Assembly: GCF_020906275.1 (NCBI RefSeq)
Contig: NZ_CP086727.1
Span: forward strand, 1,798,001 to 1,862,000
From: Parasphingorhabdus litoris DSM 22379
Lineage (GTDB): Bacteria > Pseudomonadota > Alphaproteobacteria > Sphingomonadales > Sphingomonadaceae
Length of the DNA stretch: 64,000 nt
Direction: 5' to 3'
This document shows, in pieces, positions 33,732-43,059 of this stretch (position 1 is the stretch's first letter; each line of letters begins with the position of its first letter). The notes beneath the pieces are model-generated. The model did no database searches. It saw only the letters and a list, made by a program, of their open reading frames with translations, and had not been told where the DNA came from. A program made the translations under genes and the position numbers.

Positions 33732-34181
33732 ATGGAGGGCGTATTAACCGGTGGCTGCTTATGTGGCGCAGTGCGTTATGAACTGAAACCCGGTTTCAGA
33801 ATGCGGCCCTATGCTTGTCATTGCACCGATTGCCAGCGTCGAACCGGAAGCGCATTCAGTCTGCACATGGGTATCATGGCGAAAGACCTGACGATCGAAG
33901 GTGAACTGAACGAAGGGACGTTCGTACAACCCAGTGGAGCTATCAGCACCATAGCGGGCTGTGCGAAATGTATGAGCCGAATTTATGCGGCAAATGATCG
34001 AAGAGCCGGTCTGGCCAGTATTCGCGTTGGGACGCTTGATGATGCCAAGAATATGAGCCCGGCCGCCCATTTCTGGGTCTCCAGCAAACAGCCCTGGATC
34101 ACTATTCCCGAAGACATTCCCACTCTCGAAACGCAGCCGCAATCCAGCCAAGAATGGTTGCAATATGTTGGCCCTGAATGA
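33732..34181 (+). CDS. GFA family protein (first of a tandem pair)
   Basis: GFA (glutathione-dependent formaldehyde-activating enzyme) proteins bind zinc through several cysteines. This 149-aa protein has TGGCLCGAVRYEL, then CHCTDCQRRTGSAF and GCAKCMSRIY. The start at 33732 (MEGVLTGGCLC) is preferred; the upstream TTG at 33702 adds nothing recognisable. The stop overlaps the next gene by 4 bases. Despite the family name, most such proteins have no proven reaction. Confidence 0.88.
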   Translation: MEGVLTGGCLCGAVRYELKPGFRMRPYACHCTDCQRRTGSAFSLHMGIMAKDLTIEGELNEGTFVQPSGAISTIAGCAKCMSRIYAANDRRAGLASIRVGTLDDAKNMSPAAHFWVSSKQPWITIPEDIPTLETQPQSSQEWLQYVGPE

Positions 34182-34621
34182 GTGATACACAAGCCGGCGG
34201 CTGCCAATGCGGCGCAGTACGCTACACGTTCGACTGCCCTATACCATCCGCTTATGCTTGCCATTGCGGCGAATGCAAGAAGCAGAGTGCGAGCGCCTTT
34301 TCGATGTCCATTCCGATGGATTATGGTGCTTTGACGGTAACTGGCTCGCCGAAGCTGTTTGAAACAACCGCGTATAGTGGAAAGCGAAAATATAACTATT
34401 TCTGTGGGGAGTGCGGGACGCGGCTTTGGCACAGCGGAACCAATCCGCCGACGGCCGTTACTCTGAAAGTTGGAACTCTGGATCACTCTGCGGACATTGT
34501 GCCGGTTGGTCACTTGTGGGTTTCCAAGAAACAGCCCGGTATTCTATTGGACCCCGAAGTGGATCAATATCAGACACAGCCAGACGATGTGATCGCTTGG
34601 CGCAACAATTTGGGGCGATGA
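34178..34621 (+). CDS. GFA family protein (second of a tandem pair)
   Basis: This 147-aa protein has the motifs GGCQCGAVRYTF, CHCGECKKQSAS and CGECGTRLWH, the zinc-binding cysteine set of GFA. It begins in an ATGA overlap with the first GFA protein and ends overlapping the hydrolase start. The pair is similar in layout but not closely related in sequence, so it is an old duplication. A co-regulated detoxification function is possible but unproven. Confidence 0.9.
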   Translation: MSDTQAGGCQCGAVRYTFDCPIPSAYACHCGECKKQSASAFSMSIPMDYGALTVTGSPKLFETTAYSGKRKYNYFCGECGTRLWHSGTNPPTAVTLKVGTLDHSADIVPVGHLWVSKKQPGILLDPEVDQYQTQPDDVIAWRNNLGR

Positions 34622-35382
34622 TGGTGGACGTGAAGAGTTGGGACTTCTCCTCCTTTGATGGAATAACATTGAAAATCCATGAAGTGGGGCAGGGGAAACC
34701 GGTCATCCTGCTGCACGGGTTATTTTCCAATGCGGAGACCAACTGGATCAAATTTGGTCATGCAGGAACCTTGGCGGAGGCGGGTTACCGGGTGATCATG
34801 CCAGACCTTCGCGCACATGGGCACAGCGCGGCTCCGCATACGGCGGATGCTTATCCATCAGATGTGCTCATAAAAGATGCCTTGGCGCTGATCGAACATC
34901 TCGATCTGCCGGATTATCATCTGGGTGGTTTCTCCCTGGGCGCCCGGACAACCGCGAAACTCCTCACTACCGATATCGCGCCGGGACGCGCGATCCTCGC
35001 GGGCATGGGGCTAGAGGGCTTGGCAGGCTGGGACAAGCGGCAGGGCTTTTTCCTGAAAGCCATTGAGTTGCGCGACACGGCCAAGCGCGGTGACCCGCAC
35101 TGGATGGCGATCCAGTTTATGAAAAGCCAGAAAATAGACACGGTCGCGGCCGCGCATCTACTCAAAACATTTTCTGATATGGAACCGGATGCCATCGAAA
35201 TGATCACGACGCCGACACTGGTGCTATGTGGATCGGAAGATCGCGATAACGGTGATCCCGAGGCGCTGGCAAATCTATTACCGCATGGCCATCATGTCGC
35301 TGTGCCGGGCACACATATGAGCAGCGTAACAAAACCGGAAATGGCACAGGAGATGCTGCGGTTTCTAAGCGCGGATATCTAG
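34618..35382 (+). CDS. Alpha/beta hydrolase
   Basis: The start is ATG at 34618 or the next ATG at 34621, overlapping the stop of the second GFA gene. The 254-aa protein shows VILLHGLFSNAETNW (oxyanion region), GGFSLGARTT with the nucleophile Ser near residue 110, TLVLCGSEDRDNGDP with the acid Asp, and a final His in VPGTHMSSV. The substrate is unknown. It shares the operon with the two GFA proteins and probably with the small membrane protein after it. Confidence 0.87.
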   Translation: MMVDVKSWDFSSFDGITLKIHEVGQGKPVILLHGLFSNAETNWIKFGHAGTLAEAGYRVIMPDLRAHGHSAAPHTADAYPSDVLIKDALALIEHLDLPDYHLGGFSLGARTTAKLLTTDIAPGRAILAGMGLEGLAGWDKRQGFFLKAIELRDTAKRGDPHWMAIQFMKSQKIDTVAAAHLLKTFSDMEPDAIEMITTPTLVLCGSEDRDNGDPEALANLLPHGHHVAVPGTHMSSVTKPEMAQEMLRFLSADI

Positions 35383-35397
35383 GGGAGAGAATAAAGG

Positions 35398-35925
35398 ATG
35401 CCGAAATATATGAACTGGCGCAATTTCTGGATTTTCTGGCTAGGGGGAATAGCGGTATTTTTGTTCAATGTTCTGACCAGTGGACCATTGATGACGGATG
35501 TCGCACCAACCGGAATATTGGACCATCAAAGCGCAGCAACGGCGACGCGCGTTGATGCCATACAACAAAGCTGGGCAGCTGCAGGACAGATGAACTATGC
35601 GGCATGGTCTATGGCCACCGATCTTGTGTTTATCGGTCTCTATACAATTGGCGGGATTTTAGGCGGGCGGCTCTTGTGGCAGGAGGCACAGTCGCCTTCG
35701 CTCAAGAAACTCGGCCTGTTTCTGGTGGTGACTTATTTTCTCTTCGGCCTGTTTGATTATGTCGAAACACTTAGCCAGATCACGCAAGTGTTGCAGGAAA
35801 AAGGTAGCGACACGCTGGCGGGTATCGCCGCTTTTGCGAGGCCGCCGAAAATCGCAACGTGGATCATCGGGACAGTCGGTATGGTTGCCGCCCTGATCTG
35901 GCGCCACCGCGAAAGACGTGCTTGA
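35398..35925 (+). CDS. Four-helix membrane protein of unknown function
   Basis: This 175-aa protein has about four hydrophobic helices (roughly 8-28, 58-83, 102-122 and 148-168). No catalytic motif is recognised. GGAG lies close before the ATG (GGGGAGAG at 35381-35388), and the gap to the hydrolase is 15 bases, so it belongs to the same operon. The end, WRHRERRA, is basic and probably cytoplasmic. Confidence 0.72.
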   Translation: MPKYMNWRNFWIFWLGGIAVFLFNVLTSGPLMTDVAPTGILDHQSAATATRVDAIQQSWAAAGQMNYAAWSMATDLVFIGLYTIGGILGGRLLWQEAQSPSLKKLGLFLVVTYFLFGLFDYVETLSQITQVLQEKGSDTLAGIAAFARPPKIATWIIGTVGMVAALIWRHRERRA

Positions 35926-35981
35926 CGGTTTGCGGATAAAGTTTCAATTCATACCAAAATACAATTCAGAGAGGTCACACT

Positions 35982-37832
35982 ATGAAAATCGCCGGGAAAA
36001 CAGCTGCGTCGATTATCGCCCTTGCCGCCATTGCGCTCAGCGCGCCTGCGTACGCCAAGGATCACGAAGGCGGTGAAATGGCAGACAAAGCCAATCCGAC
36101 CGTCGAAGATGCAAAGCAGTTCGTTGAAGAAACCGAAAAGAAGATGTTCGATTTTTCGGTCAATGCGGGCCGGATTTACTGGATCAATGCAACCTATATC
36201 AATGAGGATACTGATGCATTAGCAGCCCAGGTTGGCGCGGAAGGCACGACTATGTCGGTGCAGGCCGCGATCGATGCCGCAAAATATAAAGACGTTCAGG
36301 GCCTGGATGCCGTCACCACGCGCAAGCTTAACAAGCTGCGCGGCGGCATTGTCCTTCCCGCACCAACAACCGAAGGCGCAGCGACCGAACTCAATACCAT
36401 TGCGACCAAGCTTAACTCCGCCTATGGCAAGGGCAAGGGCACGCTCAACGGCAAGGAAATTAACGGCTCTGATATCGAAGCCGCCATGGGCACAAATCGC
36501 AATCCAGACGAGCTGTCTGAAATGTGGGAAAGCTGGCACAGCAATGTCGGCGGACCGATGAAGGACGATTATGCCCGGATGGTCGAAATTGCCAATGAAG
36601 GCGCGAAAGAACTGGGCTTTGCAGATGTCGGCGCAATGTGGCGTTCTGGTTACGACATGCAGGCGGATGACTTCGCTAAGCTTACCGACAAGCTATGGTC
36701 GCAGGTAAAACCACTTTACGACGAATTGCATTGCTACACGCGCGACAAGCTCAACGAGAAATATGGTGATGCGGTACAGTCCAAGACCGGACCGATCCGA
36801 GCCGATCTGCTGGGCAATATGTGGGCGCAGGAATGGGGCAATATCTATGAAATTGTTGCTCCAGAAGGCGCGGGTGACATCGGTTTCGATACGACCGAAT
36901 TGCTGACCTCCAAAGGCTATGATGCCATCAAGATGGTGAAAGCCGGAGAACAGTTTTTCTCCTCCCTTGGCTTTGATCCGCTGCCAGACACTTTCTACAC
37001 ACGGTCACAATTTACCAAGCCCGCAGACCGCGAGGTGGTCTGCCATGCCAGCGCCTGGGATATTGACAATGTAGACGATATCCGGATCAAAATGTGTATC
37101 AAGGTCAATGGCGATGATTTTGTCACCATCCACCACGAGCTTGGTCATAACTATTATCAGCGCGCCTATAATAAACAGAGCTATCTGCATCTCGACGGTG
37201 CCAATGACGGGTTTCATGAAGCCATTGGTGATATGATTGCGCTGTCCATCACGCCGGAATATCTGGTGCAGGTCGGCTTGCTTGATGCAGACAAAGTGCC
37301 CAGTGCCGATAAGGATGTTGGGCTGCTGCTGCGGCAGGCGATGGATAAAGTTGCCTTTCTGCCCTTTGGCTTGCTGGTCGACAAATGGCGCTGGCAGGTT
37401 TTCTCCGGCGATATAAAGCCGGCAGAATATACACAGGCGTGGCATGATCTGAAACGGCAGTATCAAGGTATCACGCCGCCGGTGGATCGGCCCGCTGAAG
37501 CATTTGACCCTGGTGCCAAATATCACATCCCGGGCAATACGCCTTATTCACGCTATTTCCTGGCGCGCATCCTGCAGTTTCAATTTTATAAAGCGGCCTG
37601 CGATGCCGCCGGTTGGGAAGGGCCGCTGCATCGTTGTTCTTTCTATGGCAACAAGGAAGTCGGCGCGCGCCTGAACGCGATGCTGGAACTCGGCGCGTCC
37701 AAACCTTGGCCGGATGCTCTGGAAGCCTTTACCGGCACGCGTGAAATGGATGGCTCCGCAATGATAAGCTATTTCGAACCGCTGATGGATTGGCTCAAGG
37801 AAGAGAATAAAGGCAAATCCTGCGGATGGTAG
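35982..37832 (+). CDS. M2 family zinc peptidase (bacterial angiotensin-converting-enzyme homolog)
   Basis: Bacterial M2 peptidases are exported peptidyl-dipeptidases. The 616-aa protein has a signal peptide (IIALAAIALSAPAYA, cleavage after residue 25). The zinc site is HHELGH with ligands His385 and His389, Glu386 as base, and Glu413 in GFHEAIGD as third ligand. The family segments WESWHSNVG, CHASAWD and the C-terminal KPWPDALEAFTGTREMD are present. The natural substrate in bacteria is not known. A terminator follows. Confidence 0.95.
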   Translation: MKIAGKTAASIIALAAIALSAPAYAKDHEGGEMADKANPTVEDAKQFVEETEKKMFDFSVNAGRIYWINATYINEDTDALAAQVGAEGTTMSVQAAIDAAKYKDVQGLDAVTTRKLNKLRGGIVLPAPTTEGAATELNTIATKLNSAYGKGKGTLNGKEINGSDIEAAMGTNRNPDELSEMWESWHSNVGGPMKDDYARMVEIANEGAKELGFADVGAMWRSGYDMQADDFAKLTDKLWSQVKPLYDELHCYTRDKLNEKYGDAVQSKTGPIRADLLGNMWAQEWGNIYEIVAPEGAGDIGFDTTELLTSKGYDAIKMVKAGEQFFSSLGFDPLPDTFYTRSQFTKPADREVVCHASAWDIDNVDDIRIKMCIKVNGDDFVTIHHELGHNYYQRAYNKQSYLHLDGANDGFHEAIGDMIALSITPEYLVQVGLLDADKVPSADKDVGLLLRQAMDKVAFLPFGLLVDKWRWQVFSGDIKPAEYTQAWHDLKRQYQGITPPVDRPAEAFDPGAKYHIPGNTPYSRYFLARILQFQFYKAACDAAGWEGPLHRCSFYGNKEVGARLNAMLELGASKPWPDALEAFTGTREMDGSAMISYFEPLMDWLKEENKGKSCGW

Positions 37833-37840
37833 GCAATGAA

Positions 37841-37873
37841 AAGCCGGCGGAAAACAGATGTTCCCGCCGGCTT
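37841..37873. terminator. Hairpin terminator between convergent genes
   Basis: AAGCCGGCGG (37841-37850) pairs perfectly with CCGCCGGCTT (37864-37873) around a 13-base loop. It is followed by a short T stretch on the plus strand and TTTTC on the minus strand. It serves the M2 peptidase and peroxiredoxin genes. Confidence 0.85.
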
Positions 37874-37890
37874 TGGTGATTTGAAATCGA

Positions 37891-38367
37891 TTAAAGCTGG
37901 TCGAGCATATAGTCGGCCGCGCTGACTTTGAAATCGCCGGGTGCTTCAACGTTCAGCTCTTCGACAACACCGTTATTGACGATCATGGAGAAGCGCTGAC
38001 CGCGGGTGCCGAGGCCAAAGCCGGAGCCATCCATTTCAAGACCTACGGCCTTGGCAAAGTCGCCATTGCCATCGGCTAGCATGGTCACGTCTTCGGAACC
38101 TGCATCTTTATTCCACGCGCCCAAAACGAAGGCGTCATTGACAGCAGTGCAGGCAATTTCATCAACGCCTTTTGCCTTCAACTCGGCGGCTTTCTCAACA
38201 TAGCCGGGTAGATGCTTGGCAGAGCAAGTTGGTGTATAGGCGCCGGGAACTGAGAAAAGAGCGACTTTCTTGCCCGCAAAATAGTCGGAAGAGCTGACTT
38301 GCTCTGGTCCGTTTTCTGTTGCTTTTACGAGATTTACCTCTGGTATCTTATCGCCTTTGTTGATCAT
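37891..38367 (-). CDS. Peroxiredoxin, Prx5 (AhpC/TSA, glutaredoxin-dependent) type
   Basis: The enzyme reduces hydroperoxides. The start at 38367 (MINKGDKIPEVNLV) has AAGGAG about 8 bases upstream; the longer open frame is ignored. The peroxidatic Cys48 lies in PGAYTPTCSAKHLPG, the Prx5 signature. The second half contains VNDAFVLGAW and GFGLGTRGQRFSMIV. The 158-aa length is normal. No fused glutaredoxin domain is present. It is convergent with the M2 peptidase and monocistronic. Confidence 0.94.
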   Translation of the reverse strand: MINKGDKIPEVNLVKATENGPEQVSSSDYFAGKKVALFSVPGAYTPTCSAKHLPGYVEKAAELKAKGVDEIACTAVNDAFVLGAWNKDAGSEDVTMLADGNGDFAKAVGLEMDGSGFGLGTRGQRFSMIVNNGVVEELNVEAPGDFKVSAADYMLDQL

Positions 38368-38500
38368 GCAATCACTCCTTTTTGGAAGTTTGTGGAATAT
38401 CAATATGTCCTATGTGTTTGTGGTGACCGCATTATGAAATTGCAAGCAGTGTGATGATATTGTTCCGTTTATCGAATTTACCATGGGCAGGGCGCTATAA

Positions 38501-39079
38501 GTGACTTATGTAGTGGAAATGGATGATCCGCTCTATTTCACCGGCCAGTTCCTGCTGGCCACGCCCGGTATGGCTGATCCCCGATTTTCACGATCCATCA
38601 TCGCTATCTGTTCCCATGATGAAAATGGCGCGCTGGGAATCAATATTGGCGAGATATCCCAAGATATCAGCTTTCACGGGATATTGGAGCAATTTGATAT
38701 AGAGTCAGAGGCGTTGCCGGATCGCAGCGTATTTGTTGGTGGGCCAGTAGAAATGCATCGGGGCTTCATTCTCCACAGTCTGGATTTCAACCTGTCAGAT
38801 ACTTTGCAGGTCGGCAATCTGTGGGGATTAAGCAGTTCGCTCGATATTCTAGGTGCCATCGCCAAGGATCGCGGCCCTGAAAAATGGATTGCTGCCCTGG
38901 GCTATTCTGGTTGGGGGGCAGGGCAATTGGAGCATGAACTCACTCAGAACGGATGGTCGATCACCCAAGGTGAGCCAGATTGGCTCTATGAAACAAATGC
39001 AAACGACAAATGGGAAATGGCATGGAAGGCGCAAGGGATCGATCCCGGCATGTTGTCCGGGCAGTTTGGCAGCGCTTAA
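38501..39079 (+). CDS. YqgE/AlgH family protein
   Basis: This is a 192-aa DUF179 protein. The family signature GQFLLATPGMADPRFSRSII is near the N-terminus, with ENGALGINIG, FVGGPVEMHRGFILHS and GYSGWGAGQLEHEL following. The fold is known but the function is not settled; AlgH has been linked to transcriptional effects. The start is GTG at 38501, or a later ATG at 38519. Next is a 135-base gap before a secreted protein. Confidence 0.92.
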   Translation: MTYVVEMDDPLYFTGQFLLATPGMADPRFSRSIIAICSHDENGALGINIGEISQDISFHGILEQFDIESEALPDRSVFVGGPVEMHRGFILHSLDFNLSDTLQVGNLWGLSSSLDILGAIAKDRGPEKWIAALGYSGWGAGQLEHELTQNGWSITQGEPDWLYETNANDKWEMAWKAQGIDPGMLSGQFGSA

Positions 39080-39214
39080 GTCAATTGAGGGCTCTAAATA
39101 TCCCATGATTTTAACTGGTTCGATACTGAATATTGCTTAACCAAGGGCTTTAGAAATTCCCTAAGTCCGAAAGAAGAATTTCGTAATCCTCAAAGGGAAA
39201 GGGGATTACGGGGA

Positions 39215-39712
39215 ATGTCTAAATTTAGAAAATTGGTATTGGTTAGCATTGTCGGAAGCATGACATTGGCGGGTACGGCGCAGGCAGCGTGTTGGTCACC
39301 TGCAGCAGTGGATGCCGCCCATGTGCGGGATTTGCAATCGCGTCTGATGGTTGCCGCCCTACGCTGTGCAAAATCAGAACATGATGTTTTGCCGCATTAT
39401 AACCGGTTTGTTCGCGGCCAAAAACCATTGTTGAAACTGGGCAACGGTATTTTGCGGAGCCATTTCGCAAAAGGACGGAACAAGAAGCAGGCAATCAAAC
39501 ATTATGATCGCTATGCTGTTTCATTGGCCAATAAATATGGCGCTGGGTCGGGCGATTTGTCGGAGTGCAAAGCGATGAAAGAGCTGGCGAGCTCTGCAGC
39601 CGATGGCGATGGTAAAATCTCATCGCTGGTCAATATCTCGCAATTTCACGGCTTGTCACCACATTTACCTAGTGGTCGCTGTGGGATTGTTATCGCATCG
39701 AGTAAAAATTGA
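39215..39712 (+). CDS. Secreted protein of unknown function
   Basis: This 165-aa protein has a classical signal peptide (KLVLVSIVGSMTLAGTAQA, cleavage before the Ala-Cys at residues 25-26). The mature part is helical, with a four-Cys set (in AACWSP, LRCAKSE, LSECKAM and SGRCGIV) that may form two disulfides. HYNRFVRGQKPLLK and HYDRYAVSLANKYG look like repeated helical units. I do not know the family. It stands alone, with an 11-bp inverted repeat after its stop. Confidence 0.78.
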   Translation: MSKFRKLVLVSIVGSMTLAGTAQAACWSPAAVDAAHVRDLQSRLMVAALRCAKSEHDVLPHYNRFVRGQKPLLKLGNGILRSHFAKGRNKKQAIKHYDRYAVSLANKYGAGSGDLSECKAMKELASSAADGDGKISSLVNISQFHGLSPHLPSGRCGIVIASSKN

Positions 39713-39724
39713 TAATTAAATTAC

Positions 39725-39748
39725 AAATATAAAGACATCTTTATATTT
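39725..39748. repeat. Perfect A/T-rich inverted repeat
   Basis: AAATATAAAGA (39725-39735) is exactly complementary to TCTTTATATTT (39738-39748) with a 2-base centre. It could be a protein-binding operator or a weak terminator of the secreted-protein gene, between that gene and ahcY. Confidence 0.7.
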
Positions 39749-39834
39749 GCTTCCAAAGCCGCAAGAAGCTAAGGAATGATGATACTGCCGCCCGGATTTC
39801 CGGCGCGGCAATTCGTCTTTCAAGGAGAATGAAT

Positions 39835-41247
39835 GTGGCTACCGCAGCAGATACAGCGAACCAGGATTATATTATCAAGGACATCTCCCTTGCCGATTTC
39901 GGACGCAAGGAAATTGAGATTGCCGAAACCGAAATGCCTGGCTTGATGGCCTTGCGCGAAGAATTTGGCGCGGAGCAGCCTTTGAAAGGCGCGCGGATCA
40001 CCGGTTCTTTGCACATGACCATTCAGACGGCTGTTTTGATCGAGACGCTGTTGGCTTTGGGGGCAACCGTCCGCTGGGCTTCCTGCAACATCTACTCCAC
40101 ACAGGATCACGCGGCTGCCGCTATTGCTGCTGGTGGAACGCCGGTATTTGCAATTAAGGGTGAAACGCTGGAAGAATATTGGGCTTATGTTGAGCGTATT
40201 TTCGACTGGGGTCCGGAAGAAACTTGTAACCTGATCCTGGATGATGGTGGCGATGCTACCATGTTTGCACTTTGGGGTGCGCGGGTCGAAGCTGGTGAAG
40301 AGCTGTTCACGCCAGATAACGAAGAAGAAGAAGTCTTTGTTGCCACGCTGAAACGCTTTTTGGCTGAACGTCCTGGTTATCTGACCAAGACGGTTGAAAC
40401 CATCAAAGGTGTTTCAGAAGAAACCACCACCGGTGTTCACCGTCTCTATGATCTGGCTAAGCAGGGCAAATTGCCATTCCCAGCGATCAACGTGAATGAC
40501 AGTGTTACCAAATCGAAGTTCGACAATCTCTATGGTTGTAAAGAATCGCTGGTTGATGCTGTGCGCCGGGCCACCGACGTCATGCTGGCCGGTAAAGTCG
40601 CCTGTGTGGCGGGCTTTGGTGATGTGGGCAAAGGTTCTGCAGACTCGCTACGCAATGGCGGTGCCCGCGTTATCGTTACCGAAGTCGATCCTATCTGCGC
40701 TCTGCAGGCTTCGATGGAAGGCTATGAAGTCGTCACCATGGAAGAAGCGACCAAGCGCGCTGATATTTTTGTGACCGCGACCGGCAACAAAGACGTGATT
40801 ACTGTGGATCATATGCGCGACATGAAAGATCGTGCGATTGTCTGCAATATCGGCCATTTCGACAGCGAGATCCAGATTGCTGGTCTGCAAAATATGAAAT
40901 GGAACGAGATTAAGCCGCAGGTTGACGAAGTTGAGTTTCCGGATGGCAAGAAACTGATCATTCTGGCCCAGGGCCGTTTGGTCAATCTGGGCTGTGCAAC
41001 CGGCCACCCGAGCTTCGTGATGTCAGCCAGCTTTACCAATCAGGTGATGGCACAGATTGAACTGTGGTTGCGGCCTGAGCAGTATAAGAATGATGTTTAT
41101 GTTCTGCCAAAGCATCTCGATGAGAAAGTGGCCGAGCTGCATCTTGCGAAACTGGGTGTGAAGCTCACCAAATTGTCTCAGGAACAAGCGGAATATATCG
41201 GCGTTACGCCGGAAGGACCGTTCAAGCCTGATCATTATCGCTATTAA
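39835..41247 (+). CDS. ahcY: Adenosylhomocysteinase
   Basis: AhcY hydrolyses S-adenosylhomocysteine to adenosine and homocysteine. The NAD site is [17 protein letters not shown]. The family end FKPDHYRY is exact. Substrate-site segments such as [17 protein letters not shown] and [17 protein letters not shown] are present. GTG at 39835 ([10 protein letters not shown]) is preferred because AGGAG lies 7 bases upstream; the ATG at 39829 would be only one base from it. About 470 aa. A hairpin GCCGCCCGG-ATTT-CCGGCGCGGC (39787-39809) lies in the leader, but I see no SAH riboswitch core. Confidence 0.97.
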   Translation: MATAADTANQDYIIKDISLADFGRKEIEIAETEMPGLMALREEFGAEQPLKGARITGSLHMTIQTAVLIETLLALGATVRWASCNIYSTQDHAAAAIAAGGTPVFAIKGETLEEYWAYVERIFDWGPEETCNLILDDGGDATMFALWGARVEAGEELFTPDNEEEEVFVATLKRFLAERPGYLTKTVETIKGVSEETTTGVHRLYDLAKQGKLPFPAINVNDSVTKSKFDNLYGCKESLVDAVRRATDVMLAGKVACVAGFGDVGKGSADSLRNGGARVIVTEVDPICALQASMEGYEVVTMEEATKRADIFVTATGNKDVITVDHMRDMKDRAIVCNIGHFDSEIQIAGLQNMKWNEIKPQVDEVEFPDGKKLIILAQGRLVNLGCATGHPSFVMSASFTNQVMAQIELWLRPEQYKNDVYVLPKHLDEKVAELHLAKLGVKLTKLSQEQAEYIGVTPEGPFKPDHYRY

Positions 41248-41255
41248 GAAATATA

Positions 41256-41283
41256 CCGGATGGGCCTAGATCGGCTCATCCGG
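41256..41283. terminator. Hairpin between convergent ahcY and lytic transglycosylase genes
   Basis: CCGGATGGGCC (41256-41266) pairs with GGCTCATCCGG (41273-41283), with one G-T pair and a 6-base loop. It lies between two converging genes. It has only a short T stretch after it. Confidence 0.55.
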
Positions 41284-41295
41284 ATTTCCGCTGAT

Positions 41296-43059
41296 TTAGC
41301 GTCCCGTAAAGCGCGTCTTGTCTTTGCCGGGCTTTTTCGGGAAGCTCGGCCATTTATTTTGGGCCAGACTGCGCAAGCTGGCAGATTTGATGCCGGCCTG
41401 TTTTTCATACATCCAGTAATTCCGCATGATGATCGAAACATAACCGCGTGTTTCGACATAAGGGATGCTCTCCATGTAGAGCAGTGGATCATCATTATCC
41501 CGAATTTCATTGTTCCAGCGCTGCACCGATCCCGGTCCTGCATTATATGCGGCCGCGACTTTTGGCAGCTTGCCACCGGTTATCGATGAATCGCTAAGAT
41601 ATTCGAGATAGGATTGGCCATATTCAAGATTGGTCGACGGTTTGAATAGCTGCGATTTCTCGAACCTTTTGCCATTCGCACGGGCAATATCGCCAGCGGT
41701 TCCCGGTCGAACCTGCATCAATCCAATGGCATTGGCTGGACTGACAGCTTTGCTGCGAAATGCTGATTCCTGAAGCGTATGGGCATAGACCAATGCGGGA
41801 TCAACACGCCATCCACCATCCGGTTTCCATTTGGGGGCAGGGAAGCGGGCCTGCGCATCTGGTTTGAACCCGCGGGGCGCGTGATGCGCCAACCACAGCT
41901 GTGTTCTGGGCAGATTGAGCTCGCGCGCCAGCTTCAACAGAGCCGCATGATCTTTGGAATCACCGATGCGGGCCTGGTGCCGCAAGACTTCATCAGCCAA
42001 GCCTTCTTCACCGATTTCGACCAGAGCGATGGCAGATTTGACATTGTCGTGCCGTTTCAAAGCTTTCCAATCATCCTTCGCAAATTCTGCGCGGGATTTC
42101 ATGTTTGCAATGTCCATGCCCAATGTTTGCGCGGAAAGCAGACCGTAAAAGCTGTCACTGCGTTTGGCTGCTGTTTGCAATTTGCCTTGTGCCTTTTGTG
42201 GCTGACCACAAACAACATCGGATCGCGCGCCCCAATAGAGGCCAGCGGCCTGCAGATCTGCATTTGCAGCGCGTCGCCCGACATTTTCAAAAGCGGCACT
42301 AGCGGTTTTGCAGTCTTTCAGGCGCCAGGATGAAAGTCCTGCAACCCAATCGGCATGCACGACCCAGGGGCCGCTGCCTGCTTGGGCTTTTTTTGCCATG
42401 CGCTGGGCGGATCGATCGTCATTTTCGATATAGTAAGACCATGCCACGCGCTGTTCCAGCTCTGTACGCGCATCTGATGAAATTCCTTGTCCTGCCTCTT
42501 CAAGCAGCGCCTCAGCAGATTGCGGGCTGTCATTCTTGATAAATCCCAGAATACGCCCACGAATGGCGTTGGCTGTATTATCTGATTTGATCGAGCCAGG
42601 TTTCTTACGGATGGGAAGGCCAGGAACATAAGAGAGATTGCGGCGTTGCGGCAGATTAGGGAGCAATTCCGCACCCCGTTTCTTCGCCAGACGTCCCAAT
42701 TGCGCGGCCTGTGGTATATGCGGCGCTTCGTTTACGAGGACCAATAATGGCCCCAATTCCGCACGGGGCGAGTTGGCGGCAAGGAAGAATTCTGCCTGAA
42801 CGATGGATTTCAGCGGGCCTTTAGGCGCATCGGCAATCAAGTTTTTGGCAATATCCCACTGATTACCGCCCATTGCCTTGAAAATTGCACGGTAATGCTC
42901 GGATTGGCTGCGCTTCAATTGTGACGGGATGTCTTTTGCCACAGATGAACTTTTGAATAATACTGCGCCGCCATCTTCGGCTGCCACCGGAGCGAGGGGA
43001 ATAGCAATAAGAGCGGATGTGAGAGCAAATTTCAATTTTGCCGAATACTGATTTTTCAC
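41296..43059 (-). CDS. Soluble lytic murein transglycosylase (Slt family)
   Basis: Slt enzymes cleave the MurNAc-GlcNAc bond of peptidoglycan in the periplasm. The start is GTG at 43059, overlapping the stop of the upstream gene by one base (TAGTG); it gives the signal peptide VKNQYSAKLKFALTSALIA with cleavage near VAA. A long helical superhelix precedes the C-terminal SLT domain with catalytic Glu in AHTLQESAFRSKA, followed by GLMQVRP and AAYNAGPGSV. The product is 587 aa. It is coupled to a UDG-like gene, which is unusual. Confidence 0.92.
   Translation of the reverse strand: MKNQYSAKLKFALTSALIAIPLAPVAAEDGGAVLFKSSSVAKDIPSQLKRSQSEHYRAIFKAMGGNQWDIAKNLIADAPKGPLKSIVQAEFFLAANSPRAELGPLLVLVNEAPHIPQAAQLGRLAKKRGAELLPNLPQRRNLSYVPGLPIRKKPGSIKSDNTANAIRGRILGFIKNDSPQSAEALLEEAGQGISSDARTELEQRVAWSYYIENDDRSAQRMAKKAQAGSGPWVVHADWVAGLSSWRLKDCKTASAAFENVGRRAANADLQAAGLYWGARSDVVCGQPQKAQGKLQTAAKRSDSFYGLLSAQTLGMDIANMKSRAEFAKDDWKALKRHDNVKSAIALVEIGEEGLADEVLRHQARIGDSKDHAALLKLARELNLPRTQLWLAHHAPRGFKPDAQARFPAPKWKPDGGWRVDPALVYAHTLQESAFRSKAVSPANAIGLMQVRPGTAGDIARANGKRFEKSQLFKPSTNLEYGQSYLEYLSDSSITGGKLPKVAAAYNAGPGSVQRWNNEIRDNDDPLLYMESIPYVETRGYVSIIMRNYWMYEKQAGIKSASLRSLAQNKWPSFPKKPGKDKTRFTGR

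Noticed and set aside
39713..39834. SAH riboswitch before ahcY
   Set aside because: The conserved GAGGAGCG-type core is not visible; only a hairpin and an inverted repeat are present.
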